From JAUWGC01 sp963753055 (GTDB lineage: Bacteria > Bacteroidota > Bacteroidia > Bacteroidales > B18-G4), in assembly GCA_963753055.1 (NCBI GenBank), contig CAVWAP010000002.1, positions 434,001-498,000 of the forward strand: a DNA stretch of 64,000 bases, read 5' to 3'. Shown in pieces: positions 42,757 through 51,878 of the stretch. How positions within the stretch are numbered: the first letter of the stretch is position 1; every line of letters begins with the position of its first letter. The notes under the pieces were generated by a model. The model searched no databases. It was given only the letters and a program-made list of their open reading frames with translations, and had not been told where the DNA came from. Both the position numbers and the translations under genes were made by a program.

Positions 42757-44339
42757 CAACAAAGCATTATAGAATATATGCATTATGTATAATATTTTTC
42801 TACTGCTTGTCAGCTATAAATGGACAAAGTCGGTGGCTAAATGGTTATTATCTAATGAAAGATGCGTATGGATACTGGAATATTGAAACTTATGATCATG
42901 GTTACATTTTAACAGGAAAGCATGGACACAATTATGTCAATTATCTATGGATGATTAAAACAGATATTAATGGTGAACAGGTATGGGAGAAAACATTGGG
43001 GGAGCCTAATTCTTTCATTACTATAAATCACATTGATATGAATGAGGCGGGTGAGATTTTTTGTGCTGGATCAACAAATTATTATGAACCAATTAAAGAT
43101 CCTATGATTATTAAGCTCAATCCATGTGCTGAAAAAGAGTGGTGTCGTATTTTCTATAGCCCCGATAACTTTGATTTTTCTGATTATTTAATTGCATTGG
43201 ATGATGGTGGATGTATAGCCATTTTACGTTATACTGGAGATGATCCAAATGGTCAAGAAGACAGAATTTGCCTTGTTAAAATATCTGGTCAAGGTGATTT
43301 ACAATGGAAACAATGCTATAATAGCACTGATACATGCTTAATAAATGAAGAAGCCAACCACTTATTACAAACAGAAGATAGAGGGTTCCTATTGTCAGGC
43401 TATTGCTATTATATGGATCCCAATAATCCAAATTCATTTTGGCTTAAACCATACTTCATTAAAGCAGACTCTGTCGGTAATTTCATGTGGGAAACAGTTG
43501 TTCACAGTGATTTAGGGGGAGAGTTAGGAGGAATTTCTTTTTCTTCGACATTAAATCCAAGTAAGACACATTACTTTGCTTCCATAAGTCACTATTATAC
43601 TAATCCATATGAATCAGCACCAGCATTGATTAAATTGGACATGCAAGGACACGTAATTGACATATATGATATTGTTGAAGGATATGAAAATGGTGGATTA
43701 GCACACTCGACGTTTCTTAATGATACTATAATTGCAGGAAGCGCAGGTTGGGGAAATACGGAGGAGGACATTGTTAATCATGCAGTTTTAATAGATACAC
43801 TCGGGAATATTATTGACTATGTAGATCTTGTCCAGGATATTTACGGAAGTATATTGCAGATTACATATGATACAAAGCTTGTGTATATGTACAACACCTA
43901 TCAAAACGAACAGTTTGATGTCTACTTACGTAAACTAAATCAAAGCTTGGAAGATGACTCACTTTGCTCATTCTTATACCAATACGACACTCTTTGCCCA
44001 TATCCAATAGCCTCAGATACGATTCCACTGGATGATTGTGAGCTGATAGTTGGTATTGAAGAACCAAATGTTGAATCTCCTCAGGAAGCTGAATCAATGA
44101 TCATCTACCCAAATCCGGCATCAAACATAATTCATGTTCGATGTTCAATGGACCATGTTCCAGGTTCCATATTGATTTACGATTTGTTTGGCAGAAAGAT
44201 AGAAGAGATTACAATTCCAAAAGGACAAGACCAGATCCAAATCAACATTTCCTCCTACCCCCAGGGAATATATATTGCTGTTTTGCGGGATTCGAAAGGA
44301 ATCATTGCGAGGAAGAAGTTTGTGGTGGCAGGACCGTAA
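42753..44339 (+). CDS. T9SS type A sorting-domain secreted protein, 528 aa
   Basis: The signal peptide covers about residues 7-24 (ALCIIFFYCLSAINGQS). The body has repeated blades of the type WMIKTDINGEQVWEKTLG and PALIKLDMQGHV, suggesting a beta-propeller or similar repeat fold. The C-terminus has YPNPASN, LIYDLFGRKIEEI and YPQGIYIAVL, the type IX secretion sorting signal, so it should be exported and anchored on or released from the cell surface. Base composition is clearly more AT-rich than its neighbours. An ATGTTC-type repeat lies inside the sorting domain (44131-44165). Confidence 0.88.
   Translation: MTTKHYRIYALCIIFFYCLSAINGQSRWLNGYYLMKDAYGYWNIETYDHGYILTGKHGHNYVNYLWMIKTDINGEQVWEKTLGEPNSFITINHIDMNEAGEIFCAGSTNYYEPIKDPMIIKLNPCAEKEWCRIFYSPDNFDFSDYLIALDDGGCIAILRYTGDDPNGQEDRICLVKISGQGDLQWKQCYNSTDTCLINEEANHLLQTEDRGFLLSGYCYYMDPNNPNSFWLKPYFIKADSVGNFMWETVVHSDLGGELGGISFSSTLNPSKTHYFASISHYYTNPYESAPALIKLDMQGHVIDIYDIVEGYENGGLAHSTFLNDTIIAGSAGWGNTEEDIVNHAVLIDTLGNIIDYVDLVQDIYGSILQITYDTKLVYMYNTYQNEQFDVYLRKLNQSLEDDSLCSFLYQYDTLCPYPIASDTIPLDDCELIVGIEEPNVESPQEAESMIIYPNPASNIIHVRCSMDHVPGSILIYDLFGRKIEEITIPKGQDQIQINISSYPQGIYIAVLRDSKGIIARKKFVVAGP
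44131..44165 (+). repeat. ATGTTC-type repeat inside the T9SS sorting domain
   Basis: ATGTTCG-ATGTTCA units followed by CCATGTTCCAGG encode IHVRCSMDHVPG, an unusual stretch for this domain. It resembles the intergenic repeat at 42032-42054. Confidence 0.5.
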
Positions 44340-44372
44340 GATATCTGATTCATGATATCTGATATATGATTT
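44340..44372 (+). repeat. ATATCTGATTC-type short repeat after the T9SS gene stop
   Basis: Imperfect units of GATATCTGATTCAT beginning directly at the stop codon. The reverse complement of the same unit follows atpC at 53645-53676. Confidence 0.6.
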
Positions 44373-44422
44373 GCCGTATACCGAATCATTGGTCGAGTGG
44401 AGCCGAAGGGTGAATATACTTC

Positions 44423-44610
44423 TTACAAAAATTGCAATGCCTGTAGCCCCGAGGATGAAGGTGACCGGGAACTGGCTGATACTGCCAAGGATTGTGATGA
44501 GGAAACCCTCAACCCTGTTGGCTTTCTCCAGGATAAAGACCCGGCACAGAAGGGAAGAAGTATAACAGCTGGAAAGGGTTTATTGGTGATAACCCTGAGC
44601 GGGCAGGGTA
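44423..44610. pseudogene. Chimeric decayed copy of UPF0104-gene and ruvC sequence
   Basis: 44423-44540 closely matches 40972-41089 inside the UPF0104-type gene, with about ten differences by eye. 44539-44610 matches the last 72 bases of ruvC (41933-42004) with about three differences. The two pieces meet at ACCCGGC, a microhomology of ACCCTGC in the UPF0104 source and ACCCGGC in ruvC. Order and strand are as in the original, with 843 bases missing between. It ends at the ruvC stop (TAA here). Confidence 0.85.
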
Positions 44611-44615
44611 ATAAA

Positions 44616-45821
44616 TTATTGCTTAACTATCTTACCCGACAGCATCTCCCTGTCTGTCTTCATCCTGTAATAATACATGCCTGCTGGCAAGCCTTCTGAG
44701 TCCCATTGAACTTCATGGCTACCCGCACCCTGGGTTGAGTTTATAAGCTCTTCAACCTTCTGCCCATTATCATTATAAATGGCCAGGTTCACTGTTGAAC
44801 CTGTCTCAAGAATATAATTGAAGCTTGTTGTTTTTATAACTGGATTGGGATAAGGAGGAACTACAATGTGGGCACCTTGTGTGTTGAGCGGATCTTCAAC
44901 AGCTACTAATCCACCGGCTTCGGTATGCAGTATCGTTCCGGTGTTGCCAACAATCCATCCATGATTGGTATTGGTGAAAACTACATCGTACAGCCAACTG
45001 GATGTACCACTTTCGTCCTGTGTCCAGATATTCCCACCATTATTGGTAAACAAAATGGTTCCATACTCACCTACTGCCCATCCATGATTCTCATCTGTGA
45101 AGTGAATACTGAGCAGGTGATTGTTGACACCACTCATTTGCTCTTCCCAGTTCAATCCACCATCAGAAGTATGCAGAATATTACCCCATCCGGCTGCCCA
45201 ACCATTATTATGATCGGTAAAATGCACGCTGAATAAAGGATTCATCAAACCGTCCTGCTGGACTTCCCAGTTCTCACCGCCGTCTGAAGTATGTAATATA
45301 ATACTCCAGCCTACAGCCCAACCATTGTAAAGGTCGTAGAAATAAATACTTTCAAGGGGGGCATCTGTTCCGCTTTCCTGAACTTCCCAGCTCTCGCCAC
45401 CATCCTGTGTATGTAAAATAACACCATTTCTTCCGGCAATCCACCCTCTCTCATGGGTTTTAAAATGGACATCGCATAGCAGGTCCTCTACACCGCTCAG
45501 CTGCTGCTCCCATGTTAGACTTCCATTATTGGTGTGTATTATGGTTCCATCTTCTCCGACAGCCCACCCATTTGCAGGGTCTGTGAAGTCGATACTTTTT
45601 AACCATGCGCTTGTTCCGGCATTTTTCTCCTTCCAGGTATTGCCTCCATCATCTGTGAATATTATTAAACCACCGTCACCCACTGCCCATCCCATATCAG
45701 AATCAATAAATTTCACGCTTCTCAGTCCATTACCTTCCAACGGCATACTTTGATCCTGCCATTGTGCTGATCCGCTTATGCCTATTAAAAGGCTTGCTAT
45801 TAATAGTAATGTTGTTTTCAT
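44616..45821 (-). CDS. YCF48-like repeat protein with T9SS sorting domain
   Basis: 401 aa with a signal peptide (TLLLIASLLIGISGSAQ). About seven repeats of the pattern GWAVGxxGTIxHTxDGG then W-Q-SGT follow, as in the YCF48/Hcf136 beta-propeller of photosystem II assembly factors and many Bacteroidota surface proteins. The C-terminus YPNPVIKT, LAIYNDNGQKVEEL, GLPAGMYYYRMKT is a type A T9SS sorting signal. It is likely a secreted propeller; binding partner unknown. It reads away from the arginase-fold gene and its 3' end meets the chimeric remnant. Confidence 0.88.
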   Translation of the reverse strand: MKTTLLLIASLLIGISGSAQWQDQSMPLEGNGLRSVKFIDSDMGWAVGDGGLIIFTDDGGNTWKEKNAGTSAWLKSIDFTDPANGWAVGEDGTIIHTNNGSLTWEQQLSGVEDLLCDVHFKTHERGWIAGRNGVILHTQDGGESWEVQESGTDAPLESIYFYDLYNGWAVGWSIILHTSDGGENWEVQQDGLMNPLFSVHFTDHNNGWAAGWGNILHTSDGGLNWEEQMSGVNNHLLSIHFTDENHGWAVGEYGTILFTNNGGNIWTQDESGTSSWLYDVVFTNTNHGWIVGNTGTILHTEAGGLVAVEDPLNTQGAHIVVPPYPNPVIKTTSFNYILETGSTVNLAIYNDNGQKVEELINSTQGAGSHEVQWDSEGLPAGMYYYRMKTDREMLSGKIVKQ

Positions 45822-45931
45822 AATCCCTTAGTTGTTTTTATTTAGACTCAATATACATTAAGGGGAAAACAAAAATCAAGCTTAAGGGGGTCTTTAACAA
45901 TACATTAACATTATAGTGACTGTGATCAGGT

Positions 45932-47107
45932 TTAGATGAGCTTGTGATAAAACTGCCACCAGCGGTCAGGGATGATGTTTTCGCAGGCAACCTGGTAATC
46001 GCTGTGAGAGCAGGGGACCATGAAATGGCGCTCAAACTTTGACAACATATCGGTCTCGATAGGGATCTCCATCCACCAGCGCTCGCTCTTCTTGCTCTTG
46101 TAAAAGACGATCTCATCCTGGTGGTCCTGCACCCTGACCAGGAACTTTAGATAATCTTCCATGATCTTCAGTGGGTAATCGTTCTTGCGGTGGTAATAGC
46201 CATCAACAAAATACCAGATCATCTGTGCGATCAGCTGTGCTGTTTGCTCATTCCTGTCTAAGATGGGGTTGTACTCATACAAGCCGACAGATGACATCTT
46301 ATCACTAAGGCCTGCGTATCTCATGATCTGGCAGATCTCTTCTCCATGGAAGCCATTGGGCGATGCATTGCCATTGCCCGGTGCATCAGATTGCCTGATG
46401 GCAGACACATCTAAACTGAGCAAATCCCCATTCCTGACAATTGGCTCCACCTCCTCTGGATTCTCCCTGACCTTGCCTACACGATAAGTGTCGAAATATA
46501 GCTTCTGCATCAGGTTGATGGCATCCTGGTCAATAAAATAGGTCTGGTAACCCAGGTTTGTGAAGTTAAACAGGTAATTGGGCTGATGGAGGATGATCTT
46601 GCTAAGGTAGGATTGTGAGTTGATATCATCCTGGTATTTGCCAAGGTCAAACCGTGAGTCTATTGCAATCATATTGACGATCTGCCCAAGGTCCTCATAA
46701 CCTTTGTACTGGGCAAAGGTCAGGTCCTGGCTGCCACCAATGATGATGGGGATGATCTTATCTTCAAGCAAAGCGGCTACCACGGATGACAGGGCAAAAT
46801 AAGTGTCTTCAATGCTGTATCCCTGCGCAATGTTGCCCAGGTCGGTGATCTGCGTTTTATAGTCGCCCTGGAAGAGCTGGTATAAGTACTTTCGAACCAG
46901 GTCGGTTCCCTGTGAGCAGCCTTCATTATTGAGCGCCTGCCTTTCTTCCTTTACTCCGATAATGGCAATATCTGTATTCTCAAGGTCAGGGAAGCTGCCC
47001 TTTTGAGTGTAACTGCTTATCTGGTCACAAAATCGTTTTCGGGGGAGATCGTCTTCAATCCTGAAGGAATCGGCATCAACGGGTTCGAAATAAATACTGA
47101 TATCCAT
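45932..47107 (-). CDS. Arginase/formimidoylglutamase-fold protein with altered metal motifs
   Basis: 391 aa. The ureohydrolase order of motifs is recognisable but the manganese ligands are changed: GGDHS appears as GGSQDLT, DAHxD as DSRFDLG, and SxDxDxxDP as SLDVSAIRQSDAPG. Canonical hydrolase activity is therefore doubtful. Homologues in this phylum are often annotated formimidoylglutamase and, from memory, lie next to topA and T9SS/gliding genes. topA is the upstream neighbour here, but gldK-type genes are not in the window. Confidence 0.8.
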   Translation of the reverse strand: MDISIYFEPVDADSFRIEDDLPRKRFCDQISSYTQKGSFPDLENTDIAIIGVKEERQALNNEGCSQGTDLVRKYLYQLFQGDYKTQITDLGNIAQGYSIEDTYFALSSVVAALLEDKIIPIIIGGSQDLTFAQYKGYEDLGQIVNMIAIDSRFDLGKYQDDINSQSYLSKIILHQPNYLFNFTNLGYQTYFIDQDAINLMQKLYFDTYRVGKVRENPEEVEPIVRNGDLLSLDVSAIRQSDAPGNGNASPNGFHGEEICQIMRYAGLSDKMSSVGLYEYNPILDRNEQTAQLIAQMIWYFVDGYYHRKNDYPLKIMEDYLKFLVRVQDHQDEIVFYKSKKSERWWMEIPIETDMLSKFERHFMVPCSHSDYQVACENIIPDRWWQFYHKLI

Positions 47108-47167
47108 GGCTTTGTTTATGTTGAGCCAAAGATAATCGAAATCAATTTCCTGAACAATCGGGAATGT

Positions 47168-49495
47168 CTATTTTTTTCCTTTTTTGGAGAAACGCTTCTT
47201 TGGTGCGTTTTTCGGGTCCTCAGAGATCTTGATACAGTCCTCCAGTGTCAATGATTCAGGTTCCGTACCCCTTGGTATCTTGAAATTACTTTTTCCAATG
47301 ACGATATAAGGTCCGTAACGGCCTTTCAACACCTTCACATCAGGGTTCTCATCGTATTCGCGGATGATCTTTTCCCGGTCAGCCTTGCGCTTCTCTTCGA
47401 TCAGCTCCACCGCCCTTTCCTGTGAGATGTTGGATGGATCATCTTCTTTCGGGATAGAGAAAAAGGCATTCTTATGACGGACAAAGGGACCGAAACGACC
47501 AATACCTACAACCACCTCTTCATCCTCATAGCTTCCGATCTGCCTTGGGAAGTTAAACAGCTCAAGTGCTTCTTCAAGGTTGATGGAATCAATGCTCTGG
47601 TCCCGCTTGAGTCCGGCAAAACGAGGCTTCTCCTCATCGCTGGTATCTCCAATCTGAACCATGGGTCCATACTTTCCAAGCTTGACAAAGACATTCTTGC
47701 CGGATTCAGGGTCAACACCTAATAGCTTCTCACCACTGAATTTTTTGGATTTTTCCTGGGTGTCTTCAATCTTGGTATGGAAAGGATGGTAAAAATCATC
47801 AATCATCTTATTCCAAACCTTATTACCCTGTGCGATCTCATCAAATTCCTTTTCAACACTGGCTGTGAAGTTATAATCCAGAATATCATTGAAATGCTGG
47901 GTAAGGAATGAATTAACAATAATGCCCAGGTCGGTTGGGAACAGCTTGCCCTTCTCAAAACCAGCCTTTTCCGATTTTACTTCCTCTTTTATATTGCCGG
48001 CTTCAAGGGTGATCAGGTCATAGTCGCGTGTATAGCCTTCACTGTTCTTTTTCTCAACATATTCCCTGTTCTGGATTGTTGAGATTGTCGGTGCATAAGT
48101 AGAAGGACGCCCTATGCCAAGCTCTTCCATTTTCTTTACAAGGCTGGCTTCTGTATATCGCAGGAGGGGCTGGGTGAACTTCTGGGTGGCTGACATGCTT
48201 TCGTTTTCCAGCTCCTGTCCGACAGTGAGAGGAGGGAGTACACCGTCCTGCTCCTCACCATTTTCCTCGTCAGTGGATTCTATATACACCTTCAGGAATC
48301 CGTCAAACTTGATGACTTCACCCTTGGCAATAAGCTTTTCCGGTACCGTAGACACATTAATTGTAACATTTGTTTTTTCCATTACTGCCTCAGCCATCTG
48401 TGAAGCGATAGTCCTTTTCCAGATCAGCTCATAAAGCCTTTTCTGGGAGCGATCGCCTTCAATCGTCTGGTTGTTGATATAGGTAGGCCTGATGGCTTCG
48501 TGTGCTTCCTGTGCACCTTTGGATTTGGTTTTAAAATTTCTTGTCTTCACATACTCTTCACCATACAGCTTGGTGATCTCGTCACGTGCCATGGCCAGTG
48601 CCATTTTCGACAGGTTCACGGAGTCGGTACGCATATAGGTGATCAAACCGGCTTCGTAAAGTTGCTGGGCCAGGCGCATGGTATTGGAAACTGAGAATCC
48701 TAATTTACGGCTGGCCTCCTGCTGCAGGGTTGAGGTTGTGAATGGTGGTGCAGGGGAACGCTTGGCAGGTTTGGTTTCAATATCTGCTACTGTGTAATCA
48801 GCATTTTTGCAGCTTTCCAGGAATGCGATCGCTTCTTCCCTGGTTTTGAACCGAACTGGCAATTCAGCAGTCAACAGGCCGTCTTTTCCATTTTTCTTGA
48901 TATGGAATTTTGCGGTAATCTTATAAGATGAAGATACCTCGAAGTTCTTAATGGCATCCTCACGCTCAACAATAAGTCTTACTGCAACTGACTGTACCCT
49001 TCCGGCTGAGAGTGCCGGCTTGACTTTCTTCCATAACAGGGGAGAAAGCTCATAACCTACGAGGCGGTCAAGTACACGTCGTGCCATCTGTGCATTCACC
49101 AGGTTCTTGTCAATGCTTCTTGGCTTCTCAATGGCTTCAGTGATGGCAGACTTGGTGATCTCGTGAAAGACAATGCGCTTGACTTTTGCTTCATCAAGCT
49201 TCAAAGCATCGACCAGGTGCCATGAGATGGCTTCTCCTTCACGGTCTTCATCAGTTGCAAGCCAGATGGTTTCAGCACCTTTGGCCAGTTTTTTCAGGTC
49301 AGCGACAATTTTTTTCTTATCTGAAGATATTTCATATTTAGGTACAAAGCCGTTTTCAATATCAACACCCAGGTCTTTTTTCGACAGATCCATCACGTGA
49401 CCAAAGCTTGATTTGACCAGGTATTCCTTTCCCAGAAAGCGTTCAATGGTCCTGGCTTTGGCTGGTGATTCAACAATAACAAGGTTTTTAGACAT
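47168..49495 (-). CDS. topA: DNA topoisomerase I
   Basis: 775 aa. The TOPRIM domain has NLVIVESPAKARTIE and TDEDREGE (82-88). The catalytic Tyr287 is in GLITYMRTDSV. The C-terminus has topo-C repeats (FAGLKRDQ, GRFGPFVRHKNAFFSIP, GRYGPYIVIG) instead of Cys4 zinc fingers, as usual in Bacteroidota. It relaxes negative supercoils through a 5'-phosphotyrosine intermediate. A -7 box lies at 49541-49548. The arginase-fold gene follows on the same strand. Confidence 0.97.
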   Translation of the reverse strand: MSKNLVIVESPAKARTIERFLGKEYLVKSSFGHVMDLSKKDLGVDIENGFVPKYEISSDKKKIVADLKKLAKGAETIWLATDEDREGEAISWHLVDALKLDEAKVKRIVFHEITKSAITEAIEKPRSIDKNLVNAQMARRVLDRLVGYELSPLLWKKVKPALSAGRVQSVAVRLIVEREDAIKNFEVSSSYKITAKFHIKKNGKDGLLTAELPVRFKTREEAIAFLESCKNADYTVADIETKPAKRSPAPPFTTSTLQQEASRKLGFSVSNTMRLAQQLYEAGLITYMRTDSVNLSKMALAMARDEITKLYGEEYVKTRNFKTKSKGAQEAHEAIRPTYINNQTIEGDRSQKRLYELIWKRTIASQMAEAVMEKTNVTINVSTVPEKLIAKGEVIKFDGFLKVYIESTDEENGEEQDGVLPPLTVGQELENESMSATQKFTQPLLRYTEASLVKKMEELGIGRPSTYAPTISTIQNREYVEKKNSEGYTRDYDLITLEAGNIKEEVKSEKAGFEKGKLFPTDLGIIVNSFLTQHFNDILDYNFTASVEKEFDEIAQGNKVWNKMIDDFYHPFHTKIEDTQEKSKKFSGEKLLGVDPESGKNVFVKLGKYGPMVQIGDTSDEEKPRFAGLKRDQSIDSINLEEALELFNFPRQIGSYEDEEVVVGIGRFGPFVRHKNAFFSIPKEDDPSNISQERAVELIEEKRKADREKIIREYDENPDVKVLKGRYGPYIVIGKSNFKIPRGTEPESLTLEDCIKISEDPKNAPKKRFSKKGKK

Positions 49496-49540
49496 TTCGT
49501 TGAGTTTGTAATAAGCTGGTTACTAACAAATTTTCCGCTG

Positions 49541-49548
49541 CAAAAGTA
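49541..49548 (-). promoter_or_regulatory. -7 box TACTTTTG of topA
   Basis: Exact TAnnTTTG on the minus strand, 45 bases before the topA ATG. A TTG lies 16 bases upstream, a little short of the preferred spacing. Confidence 0.55.
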
Positions 49549-49649
49549 AAACAATTAAATTTCACAATAGCAAGCCTCTATTCTATTAATACCTTTTTTT
49601 GTAAAACGAACCCAGTAAAAAAAAGTTTTTTTTGTGACGCGTGACCAGG

Positions 49650-49680
49650 ATTGTCAACTGTCAACTGTCAACTGTCAATT
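49650..49680 (+). repeat. TGTCAAC heptamer array upstream of miaB
   Basis: Three perfect TGTCAAC units plus a partial fourth (49652-49679), ending 4 bases before the miaB -7 box. The array therefore covers the place where a -33 element would be. Confidence 0.85.
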
Positions 49681-49683
49681 TGT

Positions 49684-49691
49684 TATCTTTG
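49684..49691 (+). promoter_or_regulatory. -7 box TATCTTTG of miaB
   Basis: Exact TAnnTTTG, 22 bases before the miaB start. Confidence 0.6.
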
Positions 49692-49713
49692 CCAACTCTA
49701 ATATTCAAATCAG

Positions 49714-51039
49714 GTGCCTAAAAAGAAACTTTACATCGAAACATACGGCTGCCAGATGAACTTTTCTGACAGCGAGATCGTGGTTTCTATCATGACTGAT
49801 GAAGGCTATGAAGTGACGGAACAGGCTTCTGAGGCTGATGTCATCTTTGTGAACACCTGTTCTATCCGTGAAAATGCCGAACAGCGTGTCTGGAAAAGAT
49901 TAAGAGAACTTAAAGCCAACAAGAAAGGCAACCCTGACCTTAAAATCGGGGTGCTGGGCTGTATGGCAGAGAGGCTGAAGCAGAAACTGCTGGAAGAAGA
50001 AAAGGCCGTTGACATGATCGTGGGCCCGGATGCTTATCGAAAGCTTCCCGAGTTGATCTCTGATACAACACAGGGACAAAAGGCTATCAATGTAATTCTT
50101 TCGGCGGATGAGACCTATGCAGAGGTCAGCCCGGTGAGGTACGACAGCAATGGAGTGAATGCCTTCATTTCTATAATGCGGGGATGTGAGAACTTCTGTG
50201 CTTATTGTGTGGTGCCATTCGTCAGAGGCAAGGAGCGCAGCCGTGATCCCGAAACGATTATTGGCGAAGCGAAAGAACTGTTTGAACAGGGCTATCGGGA
50301 AGTGACCCTGCTGGGACAAAATGTTAACTCCTACAGCTGGGAGGATAAAAGTAACATCATTAATTTTGCTGCTCTAATGGAGCAAGTTGCCCTGGTGGAT
50401 CCCCTGTTGCGAGTTAGGTTTGCCACTTCACACCCAAAAGACCTTTCGGATGAGCTTTTGCAGGTGATGGCCAGGCATGATAATATTTGTAAAGCTATTC
50501 ATCTCCCGGTTCAATCGGGTAGTTCCAGGATCCTTAAGCTGATGAACCGGAGCTATACACGTGAGTGGTATCTTGACCGCATTGCAGCCATCAGGAAATT
50601 CATGCCTGATTGTGCCATATCAACCGATATAATTACAGGCTATTGTTCAGAAACGGAAGAAGACCACAGGAAAACAATCTCTGTCATGAAGGAGGTTGGC
50701 TATGATTATGCCTTCATGTTTAAGTACTCCGAGCGGCCCAACACAATTGCTGAAAAGAAATATGAGGATGATGTGCCGGAAGAGATCAAAAGCAAGAGGC
50801 TTGAAGAAATCATCGCAATGCAACAACATCTTTCCTCTGAGAGCAATAAGAAGGATATTGGAAAAACTTTTGAGGTTTTAGTTGAAAGCCCTTCCAGGAA
50901 GTCGCCACATCATCTTTCCGGCCGTAACAGCCAGAACAAGGTGATTGTATTCCCAAAAGAAGAATTCAAAGCAGGAGATTATATTAAGGTAAAGGTGATC
51001 GATTGTACTTCGGCCACCTTGATTGGAGAGGTTGAATAA
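49714..51039 (+). CDS. miaB: tRNA-2-methylthio-N6-dimethylallyladenosine synthase MiaB
   Basis: 441 aa starting with GTG. The auxiliary cluster cysteines are Cys13, Cys49 and Cys83 (YGCQMN, NTCSIREN, LGCMAERL). The radical SAM cluster is Cys158, Cys162 and Cys165 in CENFCAYC. A TRAM domain closes the protein (KVIVFPKEEFKAGDYIKVKV). It adds the methylthio group to i6A37 in tRNAs. It is convergent with ppa. Confidence 0.97.
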   Translation: MPKKKLYIETYGCQMNFSDSEIVVSIMTDEGYEVTEQASEADVIFVNTCSIRENAEQRVWKRLRELKANKKGNPDLKIGVLGCMAERLKQKLLEEEKAVDMIVGPDAYRKLPELISDTTQGQKAINVILSADETYAEVSPVRYDSNGVNAFISIMRGCENFCAYCVVPFVRGKERSRDPETIIGEAKELFEQGYREVTLLGQNVNSYSWEDKSNIINFAALMEQVALVDPLLRVRFATSHPKDLSDELLQVMARHDNICKAIHLPVQSGSSRILKLMNRSYTREWYLDRIAAIRKFMPDCAISTDIITGYCSETEEDHRKTISVMKEVGYDYAFMFKYSERPNTIAEKKYEDDVPEEIKSKRLEEIIAMQQHLSSESNKKDIGKTFEVLVESPSRKSPHHLSGRNSQNKVIVFPKEEFKAGDYIKVKVIDCTSATLIGEVE

Positions 51040-51052
51040 GAAAAATCAGGGA

Positions 51053-51724
51053 TCAGACATTTGACAGGGCTGTCTCCAGGTTGTCAAAACGATGATGATA
51101 GTCTTCCATTGACCTCTTGATGATCTCATGAGCCTCTTTGATACCAAAGGTATGGGTGATCTCAACATCCCTTTCTTTTCCCGGAAGGTCCTTATAAGTG
51201 AGGAAATAGTGTTTAAGCCTGTCAACTACCAGGTCGGGGCAATCCGAAATGTCTTTATACCCACCGTAAACAGCATCATTATTAAGAACGGCAATCAGTT
51301 TATCATCTGATTCATTCCCGTCGAGCATACGAAACCCACCTATTGGTCTGGACCTGACAAGAATATCACCATGGGATATCTCTTTTTCAGTAAGGATACA
51401 GATATCAATAGGGTCCCCGTCACCTTTTATATCTTTTCTTCCGGTTTTTTCCATGCAAAACTCGGCTACCTTATCCCCACTAAAGGTTTGCGGGATAAAT
51501 CCATAAAGTGCCGGAACAACGTTGGAATACTTCTGTGGCCTGTCTATCCTGAGGTACCCGGTTTCCTTATCCACTTCGTACTTCACTGTATCTGTCGATA
51601 CCATTTCTACGAAGGCAATGATCAGCTCCGGTGCATTTGGCCCGATATCCACTCCATGCCAGGGGTGAGATTTATACCTTAGGCCCATGAGGCGGCCAAT
51701 TGGGTCCATTAATTTATTAGCCAT
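51053..51724 (-). CDS. ppa: Inorganic pyrophosphatase (family I)
   Basis: 223 aa. The signature DGDPIDICIL carries the metal-binding Asp residues; YGFIPQTFSGD and KVAEFCMEKTGR precede it. It hydrolyses pyrophosphate in the cytoplasm, pulling biosynthetic reactions. A TACCTTTA box (51745-51752, minus strand) is a possible -7 element, one base from consensus. Confidence 0.94.
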   Translation of the reverse strand: MANKLMDPIGRLMGLRYKSHPWHGVDIGPNAPELIIAFVEMVSTDTVKYEVDKETGYLRIDRPQKYSNVVPALYGFIPQTFSGDKVAEFCMEKTGRKDIKGDGDPIDICILTEKEISHGDILVRSRPIGGFRMLDGNESDDKLIAVLNNDAVYGGYKDISDCPDLVVDRLKHYFLTYKDLPGKERDVEITHTFGIKEAHEIIKRSMEDYHHRFDNLETALSNV

Positions 51725-51852
51725 ATTCGTGCTTTAATTTGCAGTAAAGGTAATAAATAGATGCCAGATGCATCTTGAGACTTGTTTCTTGCTCGAATCA
51801 CATTCCACAGAATTTATCCACTTCTTTGAACCACCATTTCATCTAGATATAT

Positions 51853-51860
51853 TATATTTG
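51853..51860 (+). promoter_or_regulatory. -7 box TATATTTG of atpDC
   Basis: Exact TAnnTTTG, 18 bases before the atpD ATG. It drives the two-gene atpD-atpC unit. Confidence 0.65.
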
Positions 51861-51878
51861 CCTCAAATTTAGAATTCC

